DNA from: Myxococcales bacterium
Lineage (GTDB): Bacteria; Myxococcota_A; Polyangia; Polyangiales; Polyangiaceae
Length of the DNA stretch: 64,000 nt
Assembly: GCA_016703425.1 (NCBI GenBank)
Contig: JADJCA010000001.1
Span: 868,001-932,000 of the forward strand
Direction: 5' to 3'
In this document: in pieces, positions 56,191-64,000 of the stretch
Layout: every line of letters starts with the position of its first letter
Numbering within the stretch: position 1 is the stretch's first letter
Notes under the pieces: model-generated
The model's database searches: none
Seen by the model: the letters and a program-made list of their open reading frames with translations, nothing else
What the model was told of the DNA's origin: nothing
Program-made: the position numbers and the translations under genes

Positions 56191-56847
56191 GTGACTAGCT
56201 CTGCAGGAGGGGACGGCGGCGCCACACCGTCGGCGTTGCGGTCCGGCGTCCGAGGTGGCGCAGTGGCCACGTTGCTCGACGTCGCCAAGAGCTTCGTGAC
56301 GCCCGCTCGCCGCGGCGAGCTCGATGCGCTTGAGCAACGCCTCCGCCACGACGACGAGACCGAGTCGGCGATGCGGAGACGCCTAAGGGAAGAGCTGAAG
56401 AGCGCCCTGCACACGCGCCTCGTGGGACGAGAGGTCGAGGACCTCGCCCGGGCCCTCTTGGTCATGCAAACGGCGCGCAGCGAAGGCGAGCTCTTCGTCG
56501 CCGAGCGCCTCGGTCAACTGCTCGGCGCGGCTGCGGCTCGCGAAGTCGGCGACGCGACCTCGCGGCTGATGGCCCTCAAGTCGCGCAAGGCGACCCAGCT
56601 GCAAAAACGCTCGCTCGCCGCGGCACCGGACGTCGGGCCCGTCATGCCGCTCATCGAGCTCGCGCTCGGCAGCGACCGAAACCACGAGGCGAAGCTGCTC
56701 GGCGCGCTCCTCGGCGCGACCGACTTCGCCTCGCTCGAGCCTTGGCCTCTCAGCAACACGCTGAGCGCACTCGCCGGCTATTTGGCTCGCGCGACGCCTT
56801 CTTCGCGTGACGCGCTCGCTCAGATGCTCGCGCTGCCGCGGCCTTAG
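56191..56847 (+). CDS. Hypothetical helical protein
   Basis: A 218-residue protein starting with GTG, almost all predicted helix, rich in Arg, Glu, Ala and Leu, with no signal or membrane segment. A Gly-rich start (MTSSAGGDGGATPS) is followed by LDVAKSFVTPARRGELDALEQRLRHDDE and further helices. It overlaps the convergent glycosyltransferase gene by four bases. An antisense frame over the same bases looks like a shadow. No family recognised. Confidence 0.62.
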   Translation: MTSSAGGDGGATPSALRSGVRGGAVATLLDVAKSFVTPARRGELDALEQRLRHDDETESAMRRRLREELKSALHTRLVGREVEDLARALLVMQTARSEGELFVAERLGQLLGAAAAREVGDATSRLMALKSRKATQLQKRSLAAAPDVGPVMPLIELALGSDRNHEAKLLGALLGATDFASLEPWPLSNTLSALAGYLARATPSSRDALAQMLALPRP

Positions 56848-58292
56848 CCTGCGAAGTGCTTCTGAATCGCGACGGGCTTCGCTTTGGCAGGCCGCAGGTG
56901 GCCCAGCACGTAGAGCCCCGCCATGACCGACGTCCACGGCTGGAAGTGACGGAACGTCGTGTACCAGCGGAGCGGAAGGGGCCCTTGCGCGACGGCCCGA
57001 AGGCCGCAGGCGGCGGCGTGGTCTTGCGCGGAGCGAAAGGCCTCAACAACCTTGCCCTGCACGGCGCGCGGGTGCGCCCGTTCGCGTGCGATGCGGGCGG
57101 CCGAGCGTCCCAAGCCAGCGCGACGCTCGGGGTCGCGAATGAGGGCCACGACGGCGCGACCGAAGGCCGCGTCGGCGCCCTCCTTTCCTTCGCTCCGCGT
57201 GCCGGGGGCGAGGAGCACTCCGTTGACGCCGTCTTCGATCTGCGAGCTCACGCCCATGCCGTCGGCGAAGGCGACGGTCGGAGTGCCGCACCAAAGCGCC
57301 TCGCCCATCACGTTGCCGTAGGTCTCGCTGAGCGAGGTGTGCACGAAGATATCGGCGTGCGCGTAGTAGTCCGCCATCTTGGCGAAGTCGACCTCACCGA
57401 GGAAGTGCACGCGCGCGGCGACGCCAAGGTCAGAAGCGAGCACCTTGAGCTTCTCCGTCTGCGGCCCGACGCCCACGAAGGTCAACGTCGCGGTGGGCTC
57501 CGCCGGCGCCACGTGCTTGGCGAAGATGCGAACGAGGCGATCGGGGGACTTCTCGCGCGTGTGGCGCCCCGTGCAAAGGAGGCGCGGGCCGGCTTCGGCG
57601 CCGAGGAAGGTGAAAGGATCGTCGCCGATGGGGCGATCGAAGACGGCGGTCTGGACAGCCCGCGGGATCACGTGAATCGGCGCCGTCACGCCGCGCTCGC
57701 GCCAATAGCGGCGGAGGCCGTCGGACAGGACGATAAGGCCGTCGCTGTTGTTGAAGATCTTCGCGAAGCTCTTCTCGAAGGGACGGCGCAGCGTAAGCTC
57801 GAGGCCCGCGTGCACGGCGTCGATTTTCGCCAGGCGCTCGGGCAGAAGCACGTCGTACGCGGCGACGAGGTGGGTCGTGTTGACGCACAAGAGCGGGATG
57901 CCCTTCATCTTGCGGAGCCAGACGCCGAACTCCATCAGGGTGGAGGTCGTCTGGGCGAACACGATGTCGAAGTCCCACCGCTCGGGGTCGTAGACCCAGG
58001 CCGCGAGCGGCATAGGCAGGTTGACGCCCGGGTAAGTCTTTAGCGGTAGGCTGGGGAGCTCGATGGTGCCGGGGGCAAGGTCTTCCGGACGCCCGTCGGG
58101 GTCATGCGGGCCAATGACTGTGACTTCGTGACCACACCGACGCAATTCTTGATACAGGAAGCGTGTCTGGAATGCTGCACCATTGGCGTAGGGTATGCGC
58201 GTGAAGTCACTCAGGATGGCGACCTTCAACGGGCGCCCGTTTCGGGCGGTGAGCTGCTCGAACGGGTGCGTTTCATCGTTTGATTTCGGCAA
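56844..58292 (-). CDS. GT4-family glycosyltransferase
   Basis: A 482-residue GT-B glycosyltransferase. The N-domain begins LKVAILSDFTRIPYANGAAF; the C-domain has GRHTREKSPDRLVRIF (donor-binding), HFLGEVDFAKMADYYAHADI and SLSETYGNVMGEALWCGTPTVAF, the E(x7)E region of GT4 enzymes. The longest frame would start at 58,430 but runs through the 5' part of the divergent glycosyltransferase gene, so a TTG at 58,292 is used; a TTG at 58,232 is another option. Probably adds a sugar to a lipid-linked or surface polysaccharide. Confidence 0.86.
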   Translation of the reverse strand: MPKSNDETHPFEQLTARNGRPLKVAILSDFTRIPYANGAAFQTRFLYQELRRCGHEVTVIGPHDPDGRPEDLAPGTIELPSLPLKTYPGVNLPMPLAAWVYDPERWDFDIVFAQTTSTLMEFGVWLRKMKGIPLLCVNTTHLVAAYDVLLPERLAKIDAVHAGLELTLRRPFEKSFAKIFNNSDGLIVLSDGLRRYWRERGVTAPIHVIPRAVQTAVFDRPIGDDPFTFLGAEAGPRLLCTGRHTREKSPDRLVRIFAKHVAPAEPTATLTFVGVGPQTEKLKVLASDLGVAARVHFLGEVDFAKMADYYAHADIFVHTSLSETYGNVMGEALWCGTPTVAFADGMGVSSQIEDGVNGVLLAPGTRSEGKEGADAAFGRAVVALIRDPERRAGLGRSAARIARERAHPRAVQGKVVEAFRSAQDHAAACGLRAVAQGPLPLRWYTTFRHFQPWTSVMAGLYVLGHLRPAKAKPVAIQKHFAG

Positions 58293-58325
58293 CTTGGCCG
58301 AAACGTCGCGAAGCGCGGCGCCGCG

Positions 58326-59549
58326 ATGAAGCTCGTGGACCTGACCGAGTTCTACTCGCAAAGGGGAGGCGGTGTTCGAAGCCATCTGTCCGCGAAGGGT
58401 CATGTTTCGTGCCAACTGGGCCACCAACACTGGGTGATTGCGCCAGGTCCTGAAATCACAAAAGAAATCGCTGTTCCCCCGGCCAATGCTGGCGGTGGCT
58501 CTAGCATACTACATGTGGGTGGTCCAGCTCTGCCGTACGACCCGACCTATCACCTGCTGTGGCGCCTCGGTCGGGTTCGGAAGCTCGTTGGACGGATCCG
58601 GCCGGACGTTCTTGAAATCCATTCGCCCTATCTCGCGGCGATTGGTGCCATGGCTGTGCCGGCGGCTCACTTCGGCATTCGAACGTTCGTATGGCACGCC
58701 GACTTCATCGACACGTACCTTCGCGGCGGCCTCGAGCGCTCCGTCATGGGCCTCCCGGGCCGGCCGAAGGCGACGACCGCCGCGCGGGCCGTGGACGCCG
58801 CCGTTGAACCGCTCTGGGCGTGGGTCCGGACGATTGCGGCGAGTTGCTGCGCGACGTTCGCCGCGTCGCGTTTTCAGGCCGACAAGCTGAGGGAGCATGG
58901 CGTTGCCCGCGTGGAGCTCGTCCCCTTCGGCGTCGAGAAGGCCATCTTCCGGCCCGACCAGCGCGATGAGTCCCTGCGGCGCGAGCGCTTGGGCGAGAGG
59001 CACGGGCCGCTCGTCGTCGCCATCGGGCGGTTCGCCGTGGAGAAGCGCTGGGACGTCATCATGGAGGCCTTCGACCGCATCGCCCTCGCGAAGCCGGGCG
59101 CCAAGTTGCTCGTCTTCGGCGACGGCCCCGAACGAGCGCGCATCGAAACCTGGGCCAAGGCGCGCGGCGACGTGGAGCTCGTAGGGTTCTTGCGCGGACG
59201 CGCCCCCTTGGCGCGCTTGCTCGCCAGCTCCGATCTTCTCCTCCACGCGTGCCCCTTCGAGACCTTCGGGCTCGGCGTTGCCGAGGCCATCGCTTCGGGG
59301 CTTCCCGCTGTGGTCCCCGATCGCGGCGGTGCTGCCGAGTTGGCGCGCGGCGAGAGCGTCGTCACCTACCCTTCCCTCGACGCGGCAGCCGCGGCCGCGA
59401 GCGCGCTCGCGTTGCTCGAGCGGCCTTCGAACGCGCTTCGGAGCGCGGCCGCCGACACGGCCGCGAAGGTTCACTCCATGGAGGACCACTTCAAAGCGCT
59501 CTTCGAACGCTACGAAGCGCTCCTCACAGCGGCGAAGACCGCTATATAG
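58326..59549 (+). CDS. GT4-family glycosyltransferase
   Basis: A 407-residue GT-B enzyme. The N-terminus (MKLVDLTEFYSQRGGGVRSH) carries the glycine-rich acceptor loop. The C-domain shows VVAIGRFAVEKRWDVIMEAF and CPFETFGLGVAEAIASGLPA, the donor site with the E(x7)E pair. It is 6 bases before the deacetylase gene, so the two are likely co-transcribed. The sugar and acceptor cannot be told from the sequence; the setting suggests a surface glycan or glycolipid. Confidence 0.9.
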   Translation: MKLVDLTEFYSQRGGGVRSHLSAKGHVSCQLGHQHWVIAPGPEITKEIAVPPANAGGGSSILHVGGPALPYDPTYHLLWRLGRVRKLVGRIRPDVLEIHSPYLAAIGAMAVPAAHFGIRTFVWHADFIDTYLRGGLERSVMGLPGRPKATTAARAVDAAVEPLWAWVRTIAASCCATFAASRFQADKLREHGVARVELVPFGVEKAIFRPDQRDESLRRERLGERHGPLVVAIGRFAVEKRWDVIMEAFDRIALAKPGAKLLVFGDGPERARIETWAKARGDVELVGFLRGRAPLARLLASSDLLLHACPFETFGLGVAEAIASGLPAVVPDRGGAAELARGESVVTYPSLDAAAAAASALALLERPSNALRSAAADTAAKVHSMEDHFKALFERYEALLTAAKTAI

Positions 59550-59555
59550 GCGCCC

Positions 59556-60302
59556 GTGCCGGTCCACGTTTCGCTCCACGACGTCAGCCCCGCCTGGTCA
59601 CGCGAGGTTGAGCTTGCGCTCTCGTTGGCGCACGAGGTTGGCGTCAAGCCGAGCCTCCTCGTCGTGCCGAACTTCCACGCGAAGGCGCCGCTCGGGGATG
59701 CGCCAGCGTTCGTCGACCGCCTCCGCGCGCTCGAGCGCGACGGGCACGAGATCTTGCTCCACGGCTACTACCACCTGAGCGGCGTCGCGCCCCTTGTCTT
59801 AGGCGGCGGAGGTCGGCCGGCGCCATCGGGCCTAAGGCGGCTCTACGCGCAGCACGTCGTCTCAGGGAGTGAAGCCGAGTTTAGCGACGTCGGGGAAGCC
59901 GAGGCGAGGCGACGAATCGAAGACGGCCTCCGCGTCCTCGCGGACGCCAAGCTCTCGCCCGTCGGCTTCGTTCCGCCGGCTTGGTCGATGCCACCGTGGA
60001 TGCTGGATGTGCTCGCGTCCTTCGGCCTGCGCTTCACAGAAGATCACGTGCGGGTCGTTGATCCAACCTCCAGGGCGTCGCGGCGAACGCTCGTCCTCAA
60101 CTACTCCAGCCGTACGCCGGGGCGACTCGCGACGAGCGTCCTCGGCGTGCGAGCGCTCTCACCGCTCGAACGCTTGCTTCCCGCAAGGCTCGCCATGCAC
60201 CCCGCCGACATGGGCTTCTCGTTGCTCCGCAGCGAGACGAAGACCGCGCTGGCCTGGGCGCGCTCGCGCGGCTTTCTACCTACGGTCCGCAGTCTGTTTT
60301 GA
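59556..60302 (+). CDS. DUF2334-type polysaccharide deacetylase-like protein
   Basis: A 248-residue cytosolic protein of the NodB-like polysaccharide deacetylase superfamily. The metal-site motifs are H8-D9 (SLHDVSP) and H69-x3-H73 (LLHGYYH), with a C-terminal MHPAD that completes the usual site. GTG start. Adjacent glycosyltransferases suggest N- or O-deacetylation of a glycan precursor. Confidence 0.85.
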   Translation: MPVHVSLHDVSPAWSREVELALSLAHEVGVKPSLLVVPNFHAKAPLGDAPAFVDRLRALERDGHEILLHGYYHLSGVAPLVLGGGGRPAPSGLRRLYAQHVVSGSEAEFSDVGEAEARRRIEDGLRVLADAKLSPVGFVPPAWSMPPWMLDVLASFGLRFTEDHVRVVDPTSRASRRTLVLNYSSRTPGRLATSVLGVRALSPLERLLPARLAMHPADMGFSLLRSETKTALAWARSRGFLPTVRSLF

Positions 60303-60338
60303 CTCGCCCTCCACGAACGAGGGGCGGCCACCGCGCGG

Positions 60339-62984
60339 CTATCGTGTGATCTGATCGGCGCTGTGGACCTCGCCGGGCTTGGCCTTCCACAGGTGCAAGA
60401 GCGAGGGCAGGACGAAGAGCGCAGCGATCAGCGTGGCGAACTCGCCGACCATGGCCAGCCACCCGAACGACTCGAGCGCCTGGTTGTCGTTGAAGATGAG
60501 AGAGCCGTAACCGACGATGGTCGTGTAGCTGCAGAGCGCAACGGCCCCGCTCACGCGTCGCACCGCCGAGCTTGCGTCACCGCCGAGCAGGCGACTTCGG
60601 TCAAAGACGTTGAAGGGATACTCGCAACCGATGCCGAAGGTGATCGGGAGCGCGATGAAGTTGATGTAGTTGAGCTGCATGCCGTGATAGGCCGCACCGC
60701 CGACGGTCCAGATGACGCCCATCACGAGGGCCGCTATGACGCACACGAAGCCTCGGAAGCTCATGGTGGCGAAGGCGATCACGAGGACGACGGCAAGAAA
60801 CGATGCCACCGTGGCGAGAGGGCCGTCGCGCTGCATCGACTTGATCATCTCGGCGAAGATCGTCGGCCGACTCGCCGTCTGCACGAGCGTGCCGTCGGGC
60901 AACGTGACGTTCGAGGTCGACGCGCTCATGCGGAGCAGGTTCCGTCCGTCGGAGTGAGAGACGTCGTTCTTGTACTTGACGTAGAAGACGTTGATGTTGC
61001 CGGCGGCGTCCTGGAATCGCCGCTTGAGTAGCGCCGGAACGTCGGCGGGGCCGAGGACCTTGAGGCTGTCGGGCGGCCGGATTTCCTCGACGCGCGTGCG
61101 CTCGTCACCCTCCAAGCCGTGCATGACGGCGGGCGTGAGTCGGTCGCGAATGCTGGCCAAGATTTCGAGCTTCGCCTTCTGCTCAGCGGCGGTCCCCGGC
61201 AAGAGGTCCTCGATGGTGGCGACCTCGGCGATGAGTTGTCCCTTCTTGTCGTTCGCGTCATTCAGCAAGATCTGCTGCTTGACCAACGGCACCTGCTCGG
61301 GCGTGTCCGCAAGCATGAGCGCGCCAGCGACGTTCATCTTGCCGCCGAAGACACGCTCCGCCTTGACGGACCACTCTCCGGCGCCGCCGACCTTGCTGCC
61401 CTTCGAGCCGAGCTTGTCGAAGTTGTATTCCCAAGGATCCTTGAAATAGGCCGGGAGCTGCCACGCGGCCACGACGGTGGCCACGAGCGCAAGCCCCACG
61501 AAGACGCCGGGGAACCGCTCCGTCACGTAGGCGAGCGCTCGCGGCAAGCGACGACTTCCGTCGGCATCGACCTTCGGCGCGCGCTCCTTGAGGAATGGAA
61601 TCCGCTCCCCGATGCGTTCGCGCACGACGATGAGCGCCGGCACCAGCGGGATCATCGCCAGCCACACGAGGATCATCCCCAAGAGGCCGATGGTGCCGAA
61701 CTGGCTGAAGCCGCGAAAGCGCGTGAGCGTGAGCGAGCCGTACGCGATGGACGCCACGAGCGCGCCGACGAGCTCCGCACGAAATGCGTTCCACACCGCG
61801 TCGCGCCGCGCGACGTCGGGCGTGAGGCCGCGAGCCCGGAATTCGCGATACCGGGAGAGCAGCACGATGGGGTAGTTGACGCCGTTGCCGAGGATGATGG
61901 CGCCGAGGAAGAGCCCAACGGTGTTGACGTAGCCGATGGAGAGCTTCGCGTAGCTGTAGGCGCAGCCAACGCCGACGAGCGGTGGAACGCCGATGATGAC
62001 GAGCGACCAGAGCGACCGAAAATGGATAACGACGCCACCGAGAATGAGGAGCGCCGCCGCGAGCGAAGCCCAGGCGGCCTCGCTGACCAGCGACTCCTTC
62101 TCCTGGATCGCGTTGGGCACGTCGCCAGCGAAGCCCACCTTCATCTGCCCGTGGAACGACGACGGGTTCGTCTCGTTGACGAGCTTTTGCACGCGACCGA
62201 GCAAGCTCTCCCCACTCGCGTCACCAAGGCCCGTCGTCGTCGACACGATGCGTAGGCCGTGGGCCGTGCCCTCGGGGTTGGCGAAGTACCCGGTGGGGAA
62301 GTCGTCGTGCTTGTTGGCCTTCTTCTTCCAACGATCGCGGTACTCGTCCATCCCGAGCGCCGACTTCTTTTCGGTGTTGTTCTTCGCGCCGGCGTCGCCG
62401 CTGGCCGCCGCGGTTGGGGCACCAGAGCCGGCGTCCGCCGTTGGCGCAACCTTTGGCTCGTCGGACATCAGGTCCTCGACGAGGCCGCTCTTGATGGCGA
62501 TCTGCCGATCGAGCGTGCTGTCGGCGTCCTCGAGATCTTTCAGGTCGGCGTAGAGCCATTTGTTGTCTTCGAAGAACTGCCGGACGTCTTTGGTGCCGCT
62601 CTCGATGTACGAGATGAGTCGCGGCCCGCACGCCAGGCGGCAAGCGTCGTCGCCGCAGGCGGCCTCGCATTTCTTCTGAGCGTCGACGCTGGCGCGAAGC
62701 TTGTCGGCGAGCGCGTCGATGAAGCGCTCGTTTGAGGCGCGCTCCGGCGACTCCGCGATCACGATGAGGGTCGCGCCGCCGCCGACGCGGCCTAACTGGT
62801 GCTCAAAGGCTTTGAACCCCGGGCTGTCGCGCGGCAAGAGCTCGCGCAAGTCGGTCCGGAGCTCGAGGCCCCTGCCCGGCGTCGCGTAGCTCCACGTGCC
62901 AAAGACTACGGCGAGGCCGACGAGCAAGACGATGAGGGGAAACCTCCCCGAAAAATCGACGATCGCCGACAGGAACCGTTTCAT
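60339..62984 (-). CDS. MMPL/RND-family transporter
   Basis: An 881-residue inner-membrane protein with the two-fold RND layout: a first helix (about 15-35), a large periplasmic loop (about 40-295), six helices (about 295-455), a seventh helix (about 485-505), a second loop (about 510-745) and a last set of helices (about 745-870). Sequence such as GAIILGNGVNYPIVLLSRYREF and LPITFGIGCEYPFNVFDRSR, plus the overall shape, match MMPL/HpnN-type exporters that move lipids or hopanoids. The first loop has four cysteines (CEAACGDDACRLAC). It is coupled to the glycosyltransferase upstream (ATGA), suggesting export of a glycolipid or lipid-linked product. Confidence 0.9.
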   Translation of the reverse strand: MKRFLSAIVDFSGRFPLIVLLVGLAVVFGTWSYATPGRGLELRTDLRELLPRDSPGFKAFEHQLGRVGGGATLIVIAESPERASNERFIDALADKLRASVDAQKKCEAACGDDACRLACGPRLISYIESGTKDVRQFFEDNKWLYADLKDLEDADSTLDRQIAIKSGLVEDLMSDEPKVAPTADAGSGAPTAAASGDAGAKNNTEKKSALGMDEYRDRWKKKANKHDDFPTGYFANPEGTAHGLRIVSTTTGLGDASGESLLGRVQKLVNETNPSSFHGQMKVGFAGDVPNAIQEKESLVSEAAWASLAAALLILGGVVIHFRSLWSLVIIGVPPLVGVGCAYSYAKLSIGYVNTVGLFLGAIILGNGVNYPIVLLSRYREFRARGLTPDVARRDAVWNAFRAELVGALVASIAYGSLTLTRFRGFSQFGTIGLLGMILVWLAMIPLVPALIVVRERIGERIPFLKERAPKVDADGSRRLPRALAYVTERFPGVFVGLALVATVVAAWQLPAYFKDPWEYNFDKLGSKGSKVGGAGEWSVKAERVFGGKMNVAGALMLADTPEQVPLVKQQILLNDANDKKGQLIAEVATIEDLLPGTAAEQKAKLEILASIRDRLTPAVMHGLEGDERTRVEEIRPPDSLKVLGPADVPALLKRRFQDAAGNINVFYVKYKNDVSHSDGRNLLRMSASTSNVTLPDGTLVQTASRPTIFAEMIKSMQRDGPLATVASFLAVVLVIAFATMSFRGFVCVIAALVMGVIWTVGGAAYHGMQLNYINFIALPITFGIGCEYPFNVFDRSRLLGGDASSAVRRVSGAVALCSYTTIVGYGSLIFNDNQALESFGWLAMVGEFATLIAALFVLPSLLHLWKAKPGEVHSADQITR

Positions 62985-64000
62985 GCGCCAGCCCCACTGA
63001 GCCCCGCTGCGAGGACGATCTCGTTCTGAATCAGGCGCCCGTGAACGCGGGCGTCGTAGCGCGCCTCGATGCGCGTGCGCGCGCTTACGCCGAGGCGCCT
63101 TCGGAGGTCCTCGCTGCGGAAGTAGCGGACGAACTCTCTTGCCATATGACCCACGTCACCCACCGGCACGAGGGACCCGCAGGAACCGTCTTCGAGCATC
63201 TCGCCGACGCCCCCCACCTCGAAGGCGATGACGGGTTTGCCCATGGCCATCGACTCGATGACGGCGCGAGGGAGCGGGTCGGGGTAGACGCTCGGCACCA
63301 CGGCGACGTCGAAATCCGCGACGTAGGGTTTTACGTCGGAGCGAAAGCCTACGAAGTGAAAGCAATCCTCGAGGCCCAAGGAGCGAACGAGAGCGCGGCA
63401 CTCTTCAAGATGGTCCGGGCGAATGTCCTCCGGCGTGTCGCCGAGAACGACGAACTTGCAGCGCGCTCGCTCCTTCGCGTCGAGGGCGCGCAGCGCTTCG
63501 TCAGCGGCGCGAACCATCTCCACGTAGCCCTTGCGGGGCAGGATCCGCCCTTGGCTGCCGAAGACGACCGCATCGGGCGCAAAGCCGAGCTCGCTCCGCA
63601 GAACGGGCGCGCTTAGCGCCACGCTGAACTCGTCGACGTCGAGCGCGTTGTGGATGACTTTGACCTTCTCTTCGCAAAACGGGAAGAGCGCAGCGGCTGC
63701 CTTCGAAACGCAGACGATGCGGCGAACGCCGCCGCTCTTCGCGAGCGCATCGTGAATGGGTGCAGCGGCCTTGGGGATCGACGTGTAGCGAACGTGCCAG
63801 ATGGCCGGCACGCGACTCGTCTGGGCCAGGAGGCCCCCGGCGAAGTCGGCGTTGGTGCCGTTGCAGTAGATGACGTCGAAGCGGCCGCGACGGAGTAGCC
63901 GGGTCATTCGCGCGAGCCCGAAGGTGGCTCGTCCAACGTTGAGGGCGAGCCGGCCGGCGCGCAGCGCGAGGGGGGCGTCGAAGTCGTCGCGCTCCATCGG
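62981..64000 (-). CDS. GT4-family glycosyltransferase (5' end outside window)
   Basis: At least 338 residues of a GT-B glycosyltransferase are visible; the start lies beyond the window edge, and about 60-70 N-terminal residues are missing compared with the family. The donor-binding C-domain has VFGSQGRILPRKGYVEMVRA and VPSVYPDPLPRAVIESMAMGKPVIAF. Its stop overlaps the transporter start by four bases, so the two are one operon. Likely substrate is a lipid-linked or surface sugar. Confidence 0.88.
   Translation of the reverse strand, partial: PMERDDFDAPLALRAGRLALNVGRATFGLARMTRLLRRGRFDVIYCNGTNADFAGGLLAQTSRVPAIWHVRYTSIPKAAAPIHDALAKSGGVRRIVCVSKAAAALFPFCEEKVKVIHNALDVDEFSVALSAPVLRSELGFAPDAVVFGSQGRILPRKGYVEMVRAADEALRALDAKERARCKFVVLGDTPEDIRPDHLEECRALVRSLGLEDCFHFVGFRSDVKPYVADFDVAVVPSVYPDPLPRAVIESMAMGKPVIAFEVGGVGEMLEDGSCGSLVPVGDVGHMAREFVRYFRSEDLRRRLGVSARTRIEARYDARVHGRLIQNEIVLAAGLSGAGA

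Noticed and set aside
56383..56937. Minus-strand 184-residue frame over the helical hypothetical gene
   Set aside because: Arg-rich composition and overlap with the glycosyltransferase 3' end; the plus-strand reading has a more natural composition, though this is the least certain choice in the window.
58293..58430. Longer N-terminus for the minus-strand glycosyltransferase
   Set aside because: Would run through the start of the divergent glycosyltransferase, whose N-terminal motif is clear.

Overview
The window is a GC-rich (roughly two-thirds G+C), densely coded stretch of chromosome that looks like Myxococcota, most probably the order Polyangiales. The grounds are three Hanks-type Ser/Thr kinases, many small Asp/Ala/Gly-rich lipoproteins (one with a CNQIIGIDEP-type N-terminus), two ECF sigma modules, frequent GTG/TTG starts and ATGA/GTGA gene overlaps. 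This is inferred from gene content; no rRNA gene is present to confirm it. No CRISPR array, prophage, IS element or integrase was seen. No intergenic gap exceeds about 250 bases.

Layout. 1-5 kb (minus): a receiver-kinase fusion cut by the window edge, a coiled-coil protein, an ECF sigma factor behind an unusual isochorismatase-like protein with an anti-sigma-like N-terminus, and a four-repeat DUF1508 lipoprotein. 5-10.8 kb: a kinase / TPR-type / lipoprotein operon, an HTTM-type membrane protein, and a diiron ferritin-like protein with a small lipoprotein. 11-23 kb: large exported repeat proteins (an eight-repeat Calx-beta lipoprotein and a ~2,290-residue SpvB/FG-GAP/RHS protein) around a beta-propeller lipoprotein. 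23.5-29 kb: tRNA-Leu, hutH, and a four-gene ECF-FecR operon.

29-45 kb is the most striking part. A ferredoxin-flavoprotein is followed by a five-gene operon encoding a 17-haem lipoprotein, a membrane b-type cytochrome candidate, a 23-haem protein, a 10-haem protein and an outer-membrane barrel candidate. After a lipoprotein and a kinase come a cupredoxin, a monohaem lipoprotein, a barrel that itself carries a CXXCH motif, and a large barrel with a hexanucleotide-encoded Pro/Ser-Thr linker. Together these could form a route for electrons from quinol to the cell surface. 45-47 kb: a biotin carrier protein, a CPBP-type membrane protein and pgsA. 47-51 kb: a Cys-rich lipoprotein and a 1,174-residue lipase-like lipoprotein. 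51-64 kb: a surface-polysaccharide locus (membrane protein, ugd, epimerase, three GT4 glycosyltransferases, a DUF2334 deacetylase, an MMPL/RND exporter).

Four genes carry five apparent single-base frameshifts. All four encode exported, repetitive proteins. They are annotated here as interrupted genes; sequencing error cannot be separated from real mutation using this sequence alone.
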